Assembly (NCBI GenBank): GCA_009103225.1
Contig: RHPI01000810.1
Span: 1,137,178-1,187,852 of the forward strand
Length of the DNA: 50,675 bases
Direction: 5' to 3'
Source of the DNA: Chlorokybus atmophyticus
Lineage: Eukaryota; Streptophyta; Chlorokybophyceae; Chlorokybales; Chlorokybaceae
The notes below the pieces were generated by a model. That model worked only from the letters and a program-made list of their open reading frames with translations. It was not told where the DNA came from and did not search any database. The stretch's first letter is position 1; the number at the start of each line of letters is the position of its first letter. Positions 1-11,300 of the stretch are shown here, in pieces. Both the position numbers and the translations under genes were made by a program.

Positions 1-1168
1 ATATATATATATATATATATATATATGCATACACTTGATTATGCGCATGTATATAAATTCTGTACAGATGCGAGTTAGGTATATGTATTGCATACCTTTG
101 ATACTCTACAAATCGCAATGTGACACTAAGCATGAGACTCATACAAAAAAGTTGTGCACATAACACGTTGTTGGGGTGTATGTGCCTTCTGCTAATGCTT
201 GCCTACCGGAGACATTTTGCATTAATAGGTATCTACATTTTAAGACTATACAAATGCTCTCGCATAGGTGCTAGATTATAGCTCTACAAGCTTACAGCTC
301 TCGCGTAGGTGCTAAGTATAAGTAATGTGGTATTGTGTGGCTTGCAGTAATATAAGGTCTCAATCCTCACATCCTCACCAACATCATGACACAAATCTGA
401 TGGCGTCAGATAATAATCAAATGAAGAATTATGAAACTTATTTTAATTATTGGCGTGAATGTAACACGATATTACGGACTGTATCCTCAACGATTGCAAA
501 TTAGCAATCAGTGCATGATTGTAAATGTCACGGACACCTTTTTACAAGTCAAAGTTCTCTCGTTAAGGCAAGTTCGATACATATTATGTTATATGCACGT
601 TGTAAAATGGGAACGCTCCAATGTGTTTAAATAGTTGTTTATATGCGTGACGGTCTTTTGCAACATGTAAAATTATGTTATTGAGCTGGTGTTGAGGCTG
701 CAATATGTTATCACGTGCATCGAGTATGCACTTATGCCATTTTCAAAGCAATATGGATGCAGATCAGACACATCTTGATTATGATCAAACATGAAATGCG
801 TATAAATTGATCGAGTGCTTCAACATGGATTTCTTTCTTTGGATTCATTTACTTTCACAGTGTTGAGGGTTGTACAGCCTGATCTCGATAAGCATACCAC
901 ATCATGACCATTGCAGCCAGGCCTCAGAAGGATATGAATCAATGCAGCCAGTGTCCAGCAGATCATTGAGATACGCCCTTGTGATGACCCTGCCACGTGT
1001 CCTGTCAACTCTAGACGGCCCCAAACCCTCACCCTGGCCGTCACTGGTTGGCAGCGTCCGGTGCGGTGGCGGCGGCGGCGGTGTCGTTGACGGTGTGGGC
1101 GGTATTGTCGGTGTTGCAACAGGTAACCTTATTGAGGTCTACAAGGGCGGGGGTAATTTGCCGCAGCC
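1..1168. other. Non-coding, AT-rich left flank
   Basis: The stretch opens with an (AT)n microsatellite at 1-26. The rest has only short open frames with no recognisable motif or plausible splice structure. The last 150 bases become GC-rich (GGC/GGT runs near 1063-1090) and lead into the start codon at 1169, so they probably hold the 5' UTR or promoter of the BAP31-like gene. I see no TATA-like element at a convincing position. Confidence 0.6.
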
Positions 1169-2023
1169 ATGGCGCTTGAGGCGTACCTGGCGCTGGTAGG
1201 GTTGATGGTGGAGTTCGTGGCGTTGGGGGTGCTGTCGGCGCCGGCGCCGGCGCCGCTGCGGCGGCGGCTGATCCAATGGACGGGGTCGTTGCTTCGCATG
1301 TTTGCCGCCGTCCTACCCTTCGTCTTCTTCCTCCTGGCTGACGCCGTCCTCAAGTACGAGAGGGGCCCTGGCCTCTCCGGCAAGGACCCCTCACCCGCCG
1401 CCGCTGGACCCTACGCCATGAACCCTGATCGCGTCGCACAGAAAACGTACAAGGCGCAGCGTAACATTCTACTCTATGGTGGCATCCTCGGCATGTACTG
1501 GTAAGTTGCACAACACAGCCTATTACCTCAGTCAAGCATGTGCGTTGTCAAGACAGCCATCCACACAATTGCTTCCGATGCCCATCGTGGATTTGGTGCT
1601 GATTGTGGTAATCAGAGCTTACATTTTGATCGCAGGGTGCATTGTGACAAAAATTACATCATATCTCCATGCATATGCTGCCATCGTACGCTGCTTCATC
1701 AACATTGCATGCAAGCATTCCCATCCACTGAGATCACAGTTCTCGTAGTTTATCGTGCAATCGTTATATTTTCTTCTGTATGGAGCATGCAGTGTCTCAT
1801 GCATTCTGTGCTGTCCAGGCTGTTGTACAGGTACCGCGCCACTCTCATCAAGCTGGACGAGCTTGCCATGGAGTTGAAGCATGTGCAAACCACGCAGCTG
1901 CATGCCGAGGCCCCAGACGCAGCGCCCATTTCACCACCCAATGCAAAGCTGCCAGAGATGCCTTCAGCACCGCCTGCACTGGAAGAAACTGTGCCTCTGA
2001 CCAGCAAGCCCAAGACTCTGTGA
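1169..2023 (+). CDS. BAP29/BAP31-like ER membrane protein
   Basis: Two exons, 1169-1500 and 1819-2023, joined through a split TGG codon (TG|gtaagt, tgtccag|G), give 178 residues. The start ATG lies in a good context (gccATGG). Residues about 4-24, 42-62 and 99-116 are hydrophobic, giving the three membrane segments of the B-cell-receptor-associated protein 31 family. The family's hallmark follows at KTYKAQRN just before the third segment (compare the RAQRN motif of animal BAP31). In this family such proteins sit in the ER and help export or retain membrane cargo. The tail after the third segment is short, Pro/Ala-rich and ends KPKTL. The long coiled coil and KKxx retrieval signal of animal BAP31 are absent, and the protein is shorter than the usual 200-250 residues. 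The family call rests on topology and the AQRN motif; the cellular role is inferred. Confidence 0.78.
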
Positions 2024-3060
2024 GTGCGGGTTGTGAACGTTGGCGACTGCGCAAGCAGCGAGTGAACACGCACACGACATGGGTGCTGTGCGCTTTGCTT
2101 ATGCACGGAAGGTTTAGCGTTGATTGTAAGCGTTGGATTGTGTGCACATTTCATCTTGTACAAAGTGTCTTTTCAAGTTGCCTTCAGGCTCGGGTTATCT
2201 ACCTGTCGTTCTTCTGTTGTGCTTCTGCCCCCATGACGTGATCACCTTCCACAGTGGCAGTGTATGCACGTGCATGGGAAGGTGATGGTCATGGCGATTG
2301 TCTTTGATTTCTTGCTGGTGAACAGCTTGCTATTGTAGCGCAGGTTCCAGTGTGACTGCGCCACGTACGAATGAAGGCATATGTTGCACATAGGTTTTCA
2401 TTCCAATGGTATGACACGACAATGCATGCATGCCTCACTCAGTCTCTATTGGCAGATAACTCATAATCCCGTGTGTCTGTGCAAAATTTATGGTCAGCAG
2501 CAGGAATTGGAATCTGCACATCACAATTAGGTAGCACAATTTGTGGATTCAATACAGATAGGTTATGTTCGTATGAGAGTACATCAGGAATGCAGCAGCC
2601 ATGCATGCCGCATGCACAGCTCTATGTATTGAATGTATACAAAGCTGTGACTGTGTACCACCATGCCCCCTCCACGCATGCCATGCATGGACCGGTGGGT
2701 GGGTGGGAACACAGCAATGGTCAATTACCATACAACATCGACGNTGCAACTGGACGAATTGACCCCCCCCCGCCCTCCACCCTATACATGTGATAGAGAT
2801 GTGGACCTCCCTCCTCCCCCCTAGGTACAACCCGCTTCCATTGTACAAATTAACAAATGTAGTCGGTACATGCAGCTCAGTATCCCTCCATCACACTAAC
2901 CAGATCGCATGCATACTGCTTGTTTCACACCATGCATGCTAGCACAACAGCATACCCTTTGGTATACTACACACACACAATACGCCACAATCCACAGCTT
3001 CCAGCAATTGCCTATGCCCTTCATCTGAAGTCAGCAAGGTTGTCTGGCACCTTTTTTGGG
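2024..3060. other. Intergenic, no gene seen
   Basis: This is the 3' flank of the BAP31-like gene. An imperfect inverted repeat pairs 2231-2250 with 2277-2294 around the GATCACCTTCC motif. One unresolved base (n) lies at 2744. Many GCATGC/TGCATG palindromes occur, as across the whole window. No frame shows a known domain. Confidence 0.5.
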
Positions 3061-3720
3061 ACAGTGCTGCGCGTACGCTTGGGGCTACCTCACCCATTGT
3101 TGGCGGGCGTGACGCACTACATTTGCGGGGCATCACTGCAGCAGGAGGGCACTCACCTGCTTCGCTTTGGCGTGGCCGAGGGCGTACCGCCACACACGAT
3201 GCAGTGCGTGACGAGATGTACGCGCTGCTGACGGAGGCGGGCTTGGTTTCATGCCCATTCGCGCTGGAGAGGTATACGTACCTTCAGCGCGGATGGGCAT
3301 GAAACTCGGTGCAGGGCAGACGGCTAGACCTGGTGGCATCCGAGCTTGGATGGGACCGAAAGCTGCTAATGGACGTCACTGTATCGGCGGTTGGGGATTG
3401 AGCCGGTGCGGCTGTCAAGATGGCGGAAGTGGCGAAGCGTCGTAAGTATGGTAACCACCCGCCGGGAGACACATTCTACCAAGTTGCGATGGAGACACAG
3501 GAGACGCTGAGAGAAGACTTTCAGCACGTGCTGCAGTTGTGTGCGCCCCACATTGCCACAGCGTGCGGAGGGAAGCCACGGCGTCTGGAGGGATGCATCT
3601 GCATTTGCCGTCCGTGCGTGGCTTGCGCCTTACAGCGCGGCGCAGGTGGTAGCGATATTGAAGCGGGGAGCTGCGGCGGTGGTTGCGGTACCGGGATGGG
3701 GTCTTGTGGCTAAGGCCCTC
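3061..3720 (+). mobile_element. RLE-type non-LTR retroelement relic, copy 1 (zinc knuckle + endonuclease end)
   Basis: Translation in shifting frames recovers the C-terminal end of an RLE-type retrotransposon protein. In order these are: RLGLPHPLL, a decayed Cys-Cys-His-Cys knuckle (ICGASLQQEGTHLLRFG), a RDEMYALLTEAGL block (about 3208-3243), the PD-(D/E)XK core LDLVASELGWDRKLLMDVTV (about 3321-3385), and the KRRKYGNHPPGDTF block (about 3436-3475). It ends with a PGWG motif at about 3691. In R2-like elements this domain nicks the target DNA. The P of the RPD motif is lost and several stops and frameshifts are present, so this is a dead copy. A foldback at 3246-3305 interrupts it. Assignment to the RLE class is by motif order; the clade is not determined. 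Confidence 0.6.
3246..3305. repeat. Near-perfect inverted repeat inside retroelement relic
   Basis: The arm beginning GTTTCATGCCCAT at 3246 is mirrored by the sequence ending ATGGGCATGAAAC at 3305. The pairing runs about 28 bases with one mismatch and a small indel around a central GTATACGTAC. It interrupts the endonuclease-domain reading frame, so it postdates the element's active life. Confidence 0.75.
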
Positions 3721-3765
3721 CGAATACTAAGGCGGACGCGGCGCTTGATTTGCATGCCAGTGTAC

Positions 3766-3794
3766 GACATATAGGATGCAACATCCTATATGTC
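3766..3794. repeat. Perfect hairpin, 13-nt arms, 3-nt loop
   Basis: GACATATAGGATG is followed by CAA and then its exact reverse complement. It lies just past the 3' end of retroelement copy 1. No U-tract follows, and this is eukaryotic DNA, so no terminator function is claimed. Confidence 0.85.
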
Positions 3795-4559
3795 AAGATT
3801 ATGGCATGCACGTGAGTGTGAGGCATGCAACACAAAGCACACATAAGAACACTCACATTCACCACCGGGTGTTCCACCTAGTCACTACCTACTTAGCCCA
3901 ACCCCCATCAGAGAGGCAGGCATGCAGGCACACATCATTATGATGATCACCTGTATCACGGCCGTTGTGTGTGTGTAGGTTAATGTGTTGGTTGTGTTCG
4001 GTTGGGCATGGTGGCAGTTAGGTATGGTGGTAGCAGTGATATCGAACGCTTGCATGTCAATGATAATAGAGCAGTAGTCTCAAGCTGCATGCACTGCATG
4101 GCATGCAGTACGTGCCCTCACCATTATCCCATTGTCAGCGCCACGTCCGCCACCAGAAGTAGCGTGGTTGCCTTTTTTGCATTGCTGCCTGACGTTATGA
4201 CTGCCTTGGTGTTGTGTGTATGTGTTGATGATAGGTATGGGCGCAGACGGTTTGCCACGTGCTTTCATTCAAATATTAATATTTAAGAGCTCATGGTTGG
4301 CAGGATTGTCCACATCAGCGCCCCATCCGACATCGCAGCCACTGCCATAGCTCTTTTCCCAATGATAGTAGGCGGTTGGGCACTGCTTGGCAAAGGTTAC
4401 ACGCTAACGGGCCAGCTGCAAGAAGCTCTCTCGCCGACGTTGCATAGTACTCTGCGCAGCCCCCAATTCTCACGCACCGTCGTGGGAGGCGCTGGAAGTC
4501 CTCTCAAGCGATTATGGGACTCCATCGTGAGTGGGTAGACCGTTACACCGTTGTTACAT
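3795..4559. other. Intergenic between retroelement fragments
   Basis: No supported gene. An open frame at 4293-4538 (+) has hydrophobic stretches but no recognised domain. It runs directly into a retroelement 3' fragment and may be more of the same decayed element. Confidence 0.4.
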
Positions 4560-4790
4560 GTCACGCCATCGTGAGAGCGGGTGTCGTGTGCTCCATAGCG
4601 AGCGCATGCGTGGGCAATGCTATAGCGCGGAGAAACGGCGGAGGCGATGCCCGGTTGGGGACCCTTGCACGCGGTGCTGCTCATGACGGAGGAAGCCGTG
4701 GCATTGTATGGGGGTAGTGTAGCAAAGTCGCTGACCGGTGTAGCGTGTGTTGTTGTTGCGGTATGTATGGTTAGGTATGGTAGGTATGGT
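4560..4790 (+). mobile_element. RLE retroelement 3' end relic, copy 2
   Basis: The fragment aligns by eye with the end of the copy at 26190-26690. An ERVSC ... RAHAW stretch here matches QRVSC ... RAQGI there. Both are followed by MPGWGP / VPGWGP and then an acidic Ala/Val-rich tail. It carries stops and is not functional. It is followed by a short run of GGTATGTATGGTTAGGTATGG-like direct repeats at about 4758-4796. Confidence 0.5.
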
Positions 4791-4839
4791 AGGTAATGAC
4801 AATCAAACACTTGCATATGTATCTCAATAGAAAGGGACC

Positions 4840-5049
4840 TAAAAACCTATCACATGCCGGGTGGTCATTGTACTTACGGCGCTTTGCCAACTGTGCCGCT
4901 CGTGCTGCCGCCTCCTCGAGCGCGCCACACACCATCATGTCTAGCAGCAAGCGAGCGTCACGACTGTGCTCCCAATGCCACCACGTCCTCCCCATGACTG
5001 CCCCTATCGCATGCAATGTTGGCGCTTCTCCTGTTGTAACGACATCCAC
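4840..5049 (-). mobile_element. RLE retroelement relic, copy 3 (endonuclease core)
   Basis: On the minus strand the frame reads HSRDARLLLDMMV, then an Ala/Glu-rich spacer, then QLAKRRKYNDHPACDRF. This is the D...KxxKY part of the PD-(D/E)XK core, equivalent to GRDTRMLLDVTI ... KRRKYHDHPAADTF in the 26-kb copy. Only about 70 residues survive. It is opposite in orientation to the adjacent copy 2, so the two are separate insertions or one rearranged one. Confidence 0.5.
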
Positions 5050-5379
5050 AAGAGGCTGCCAGCAAGGGTTGGTGCAGCTGATGCACGTGTCCTAGTGCTG
5101 CTGTGTGGCTTGACCAAACACTCCTCGACACACAGTCAGACACAGGCGTTGCATTGTACCATCTACTCTTCCTGTCCCTTTTGGGAAATGACATCCCATG
5201 GAGAGCCACAGTCATGCCAGGTTCCTTCATCTGTCCAATGAAGGCGGTTTAACACTCTGCTGAGCCATGTACGCTGTTGAATTGCGCTTGGATTCATGCA
5301 CAGAATGGCATCAGACAAGCATAGAGCAGTAGACCATTGGGCTAATATTCGTGAGCTAACATTAATAATGGAGACCTAA
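5050..5379. other. 3' flank of the channel gene
   Basis: No gene seen. This would contain the 3' UTR of the minus-strand channel gene, whose stop codon is at 5380-5382. No clear polyadenylation signal could be chosen. Confidence 0.4.
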
Positions 5380-8300
5380 CTATCCAGTATCATCAACGGC
5401 AGCAAACGGTCTAGGCAATGGCACTAGTGCGTGCTGTTTGGGCGGCTTTATTCGAGGTGCTTGATCAGCGTCGTGCGGGGCAGAGGGCGGTCTTGAAGTG
5501 GTGTGCGCGTGCGCGTGCAGTGTGGTGCTGGTGTTGCCGGTACTAGTTGTATCAGCAACATCAAATGCCGTATCGTGCTCGAGAGAGTGCCTGCTGTTGC
5601 CGTCCAGTCCACCCCTGTTACTGTTTCTACTACCTACTGTGTTCTCCCTGAAAGGTGGAGATGCAGCGCCCGACAGAGTCTTAGGCGTGTCCGGCGAGTC
5701 TAGCGGGTGATTGGCGGCGTGCCCACGTGCAGCAGAAGAGACCCGCGTGATCGGCGGGAGCGGTGATGAAGTAGAAGGAGTGGACTCCAGCGACGCGGCC
5801 GCGCGCAGTTTAAACTCTGCCTCGTCTCCGTTGTCGTCCACGCCGCCAACAACATCACCTCCAACATCATCATCATCGCCAACATCAACCAATGCCCTCC
5901 CCGCGGGTTTGCTGCGCTGCGGGTCGAAGAGTGTCACAGGTGATCCCACGTGAACTAACGGGGCACCTGGCAAGGACACAACAGGTTCTCCTGCAGAGAC
6001 GGGATCAGTTGGGCCCAAAACGCCCTCAGGGTCCCCGCCGTGTTGAGACGCGCTAATGCTGTTGTTGTTGTTGGGTCCAGTCTTGCGCTTGACCTCCTGC
6101 GCGCTGGACAGCAGGTCGATGATGTGGTTGGCGATGCGCGTGGCCTGCTCTTTGCGCTGCTGCTTCACGTCGGACTCGCTGCGCAGACGCTTCCTCTCAA
6201 GGTGGCCGCGGATGGCCGCCTGCACGCACATCATGTGTATGTGTGTGCGCGCGTGCGCGAGCGCATGCGTGCGTGCGTGTCCAACATACACAGCACAGAG
6301 TTGTTAGTGTACTTTGGAAAGCGCCTGCAGCACAACACAGAATGCAAGCCTCCCCATTGAACTTGCTCTAAACCGGTCAATAGACTGATTGCGCAGCATG
6401 AGCACCTGTATGAGAGCGGCGCTGTAGGCGTGTGCAATAGGCACATCCTCCTCTTCCTTGCCATCGGGCGATTGCGCCGGCGGCCTCATCTCTTTCGACT
6501 TGCGCCGCATCGACAAACGGTGCCGAAACGACTTTGCAATCTGCGTCAACATCTGCTGCCGCTGCACCCACCTGTAGAAAAAGGTCACCAACTAAGTGAG
6601 GAAGTTCGTGCAGCATACACGCACAATACATGTGGACACGCGCACTGTCGACTTGTTATGAATTCCACAACAACACGTGTCAACTTACTTGTCGACGGCC
6701 TCGCGCCTCTTCTCTCTGAGCTCTTTGCTCATCTCCTGTCTGAAGCTCGCGGGGAGCTCCTCCACCTTCACGCCCATGGCGTGTCTGGTAAGCACCTGCA
6801 GGTTGGGGGTGAGGATGATTGACACAACGAGTTGGGTGCTCAGTTTGTTGCAAACAACATTGGTTTTGGGTATAAGTGACTCACCTGCAGGACGTCCTGA
6901 TAGCAGAGGTATCCGCCCTGCTGAGGGATAACAAGCTCCGAGGCGAATTTCACAAAGTCCCTTCGAGTTATTGTGCGCCCGCGAAGACCTGACAAAGGCA
7001 ACACAGTTGAGCTTACAAAGCATGTGTGCTTGCACTCATGTGGAACACAACATAGTGGTACTTATACAAGACACACACCTAAGGGAGGAGGGAGCTTGCG
7101 CACGAGCGTCTCGAAGCGATTCACCGGGATGAAGTTTGTGCCTTTCGGGTCGAGTGTTTGCCACGCCTCCGTGAACAGCTCCACATGCTCAAAGGTCACC
7201 TGCCAACATGAGACAAGCACATGTGTGCACATGCGTCACACATGCATGAGTGTTACATAGACGGATGATGAACATGTGGGTACCTGTTTCTCGTCGTCTG
7301 CGCGTGAGATGGAGAAGTTCTCGAGCACGACGGCCACGAGTAGGTTGAGCATGATGAACGAGCCGGCGATGTAGAACGTGACGAACAGGAGTGGCGCGTA
7401 CTTGGTCCCGCACGTCTGCACCTCGGGATCGCACATGTCCGGGGTGGGGTACATGCAGTCGTACATGATGTCGTTCCAACCCTCGCCCGTGCTCATGCGA
7501 AGCAACGTCAACATGGAGATGCCGATGTTCTTGAAGTTGGCATGAGGGCCGATCTCTGTACCGCTCACCACACTACCACAAGCCTGCGTGACAGCCACAT
7601 GAGCGTGCGTGTACAGAAAATGCGCGACAGGTATGCACATGCACGACACATGCAATGGACCCAGCATGATGTCAACCAGTTCACACTGTTCATGTAGACC
7701 GTGTGTGTGTGCGCGCTTGTGTGCGAGCAGTTGACTTGCAACTGGACGAATTGACAGCCTGCATTGCAACTACTTATGCGCGTGTGTGTGACGAACTGAC
7801 TAGAATACTGTTTGATCGCATTGCCACGCACCTGCATGCTGAGCACCGCATACACGAAGAAGAGTAGCAGTAGGAGCATCGACACGTTGAGTAGTGTTGG
7901 AAGTGAGACGATGAGCGTGACGAAGAGCATGTGGAGTCCCTTCAGTCTCAGGATGCGGCACAACCGTATCACGCGGAAGAGTCTCAGCACAGTCACAACA
8001 GCAGAATGGGGCACGAGTGCTTGCCCGATCAACGCGCCGACCGACACAACAAGATCAAACACGTTGGTCGCCTCCCGGAAGAAAGCCGCCGGGTAGTACG
8101 CGTACAACCGCGTGACGGCTTCAATGACAAATACAACAGCGAAGCCTAGATTGATGCGCTCGAGCGTATTGCTCCATTTAGTTGGCTCGTTGTAGTAGTG
8201 TAGACACATAACCACCGTGTTGCACACAACGAGCCCAATCATGGCGTTCTCGCAGTGAGACCCAACCATAAACTTGTATAAACGTTTTCTGAATGCACCG

Positions 8301-11300
8301 CGTGGCCGCTTCATGACAGCGTGTGGCTTGAATCGGAGGGCCTTTCGGTACATTTCCACCCACGCTTTTTGCTCGGGTGTGAGAAACACGCTCCCGTTGG
8401 TGCTGTTTTGTCTCAAGGCTGAGAAGTTGTTGATGATGATGCCCACGAACACGTTCACAAGGAAGAAGCAGCTGAACACCATGAACACGACAAAGTAGAG
8501 AGCCACAACTATGTGGGCGTCACGCCTCGGGGAACGCGCCACGCCGACCGCATCGATACCATTATACATAACGTCAGTCCATCCCTCTGTTGTGGACATT
8601 TGATATAGCGTAAGCATCGTCGAGCCGATGTTGTTGAAGTGGGCACGCGGTTGCACCCATTCTCTCCCCGGCCCAACGCAAAGAGCCTCATATTCCACGC
8701 TCTCATCGGTGCAATAGAAAAACTTGCCCATGAAGAGCTGCATGCCGAATATGGCGAATATGAGCCATATGACGAGCGACACAAAGAGGACGTGTGCGAG
8801 GGCGGGTAGCGAGTGGAACAACGCGCTCGTGATGAGTCTCAATTCGGGCACGAGGTTGATCACGCGGATGGGTCGAAGGACACGAATGAGTCGAAAAGCC
8901 CGCGAAGAGCTCCCTTTGAAGCCCGAGAGCACGAGACTCGTCACGGATAGCAACACGATGGTGAAGTCCAACATGTCCCACGGTTCGCGCAAATAAGCCC
9001 CTTTGTTGCGCACGAGTCCCATCGCGATGATCTTGAAAACACACTCCAACGCGAAGAAGATCGTCACACCAATGTCCATGTATCGGAGTATGTCGTACGA
9101 GTTGCCGTTGCGCACAACAGCGGGAGTCTCGTACGCCAACATACCACAACAGACCAACACGACCGCGAGGACCGCGAGCTCAAAGCGCTTGTCGTCCACT
9201 ATATCAAACACCGTGCGTCTGAACTTCCCGTCGACGGGAAACAACTTACAACTTCTACCCTCGTAACACTCCAACCGCACACTCATCATCCCTTTCCAAT
9301 GTTGCCGGCCACTCCACCCAAGCAATGCCGGTGATGGCTCTTTATGTTGGGGTGTTGTGGGCGAGTTGGGTGGGGCTTGCTTACCCGAGGGCATTGGTGA
9401 CATTGCTGCTGCTGTTGTTGTTGTTGTCTTGATTTGCTGCAGGCTACTGTTGGGTGTTTGGTCCACGCTGTTGTTGAGACTGTTGTTGGACTTGCCTCCT
9501 TCTTCCTTGCGTTTTGAAGTCATTGAGAACCTTCTCAATGTTTGCGAGGGGAGTCTTCCCGTCACGGAGGCCGCGCGATGGACAGCTGTCGTTAGCACGG
9601 ACTTCATGCGTGTCCATGTTGGCGAGGACGGCGAGCTTTGAGATGGATCCTCGGCGGCAAAGTTGGAGAGAAGTATCGCGATGAACAGGTTGAGAATCAA
9701 CCAGTTGCCGAGGGCGACGAGACTCACAAAGTAGATGGCCACGCCTCGACCCGCGGCACGCATCCCGTCGTGCATCACAGCATCCTGAATTGGGAAAGGG
9801 AGTTTGTATAAAGCGTATGAATGAGTGCATGTGTGTGCATGTGCATGTGCATGTGTGCGTGTGCGTGTGCGTGTGCGCGTGTGCGTATGCGTGCGTGTGC
9901 GCATGTGTGGGTGTAAAGCGTTAACAAGGAGCATGTGTCTGCCACACAAACACACACATACCCAGTTGTCGCTGGTAAGTATCTGGAACACGGTGATGGA
10001 CGCCCAGAAAAAGGTGTCAAAGTTGTGTCGGGGAAGCCCTTCGGGAAAGTTCATCTTGCCGCCAAAGAGCTGCATGCCCAACAGCGCGTACACAAAGAGC
10101 AGGATGATGACAATGAGGGTGAGGTTGCCAAGCTCCAACACAGCGTTCCACAAGTTCATCAGAAACTTCTGCAGGGAAGGCCACTGCCTCATGAGCTTCA
10201 TGAAGCGAAGCACACGCAACACACGCAGCGAGGTGAGAGACCCGTGCGATGCGAGGGCGAGCTCGATGAAGCTTGTTACAACCACAAGTCCGTCAAACAC
10301 GTGGAACTTGTCGCGCAAGTACTCGCGGAAACCCAACGCGAGGAGCTTGATGGCCATCTCGATCGCAAAGAGCACGGTGAGGGTGAGGTTGATGTTGTTC
10401 AGCGCATCCGAATAGGCCTTTGGCATGCCATAATAAGCCATGCTGAGGGAGATTGCGTTGAGCAACACGCCGCCCATGATCATCGGCGAGAACAACGGGC
10501 TGTCATCAATGGTTTTACACACCCTCCTCAACTCATGAAACCACTTTGCCACGCGCTTGCGTACGAACAACGCACACGAGGACAAAGTCCTCTTGGTTCT
10601 GTTGTGGCGAGAGTAACCGTAGCTGTTGCTCACGTCGGCCCCGAGCTCTTTCTCCAACTCAGCCTGCTCGGCAGCAAAGTCCTCCTGTCTGATACGCTCG
10701 ATCTCACGCAACGCATGGTCACGCTTCTCAGCAGCAGCCTTCTGCTCCTGCAACATGCGCTGGATGTGCGCCGCTTGCCTTTGCGTCTTGAACGTAAGCT
10801 CGTAAACCTGCACGAGACATCACGTACACGTGCGTGTCCAACTCACGAAACGCACAAACAGCATGCACATGGACCACGACAGCAACATTTGTGCATGTTA
10901 TCATGTAAAGGATACACACCTCAACTTGAGAACGCACATACAAGCAGTATGTACATATCAAGGACAACAACAACACCTGTACCTATTACCATGTGCACGC
11001 ATGCATGCCTGCATGCGTGGTGTGAAGACACACCTCATAGATGACGGCGAGAGCGAGGTTGACAAGAAAAAACCCTCCGATGAACACGAGGAACAGGAAG
11101 TAAATAAAGGCCCACCCGCTTGTACCGTCTTGGCACTCGTACATAATGCCAGACCACCCTTGCAGAGTGAACACCTGTCCATGGCACAACAGTCAGTAAT
11201 GTACACATCTGCACCTCGCGTGGCCGGCATTTGTTGATGTGTACCTGAAATAGGTTCAAGCTGGCGTACAGCATGTTGTCAAAATTAACGGCACCAGATT

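Noticed and set aside
4293-4538. Open frame with hydrophobic residues
   Set aside because: No recognised family, and it abuts a dead retroelement fragment; treated as possible element debris, not a gene.
9935-11044. A 369-codon plus-strand open frame
   Set aside because: It lies antisense to the domain II exon and the following exons of the channel, where the minus-strand reading is unmistakable; it is a shadow frame.
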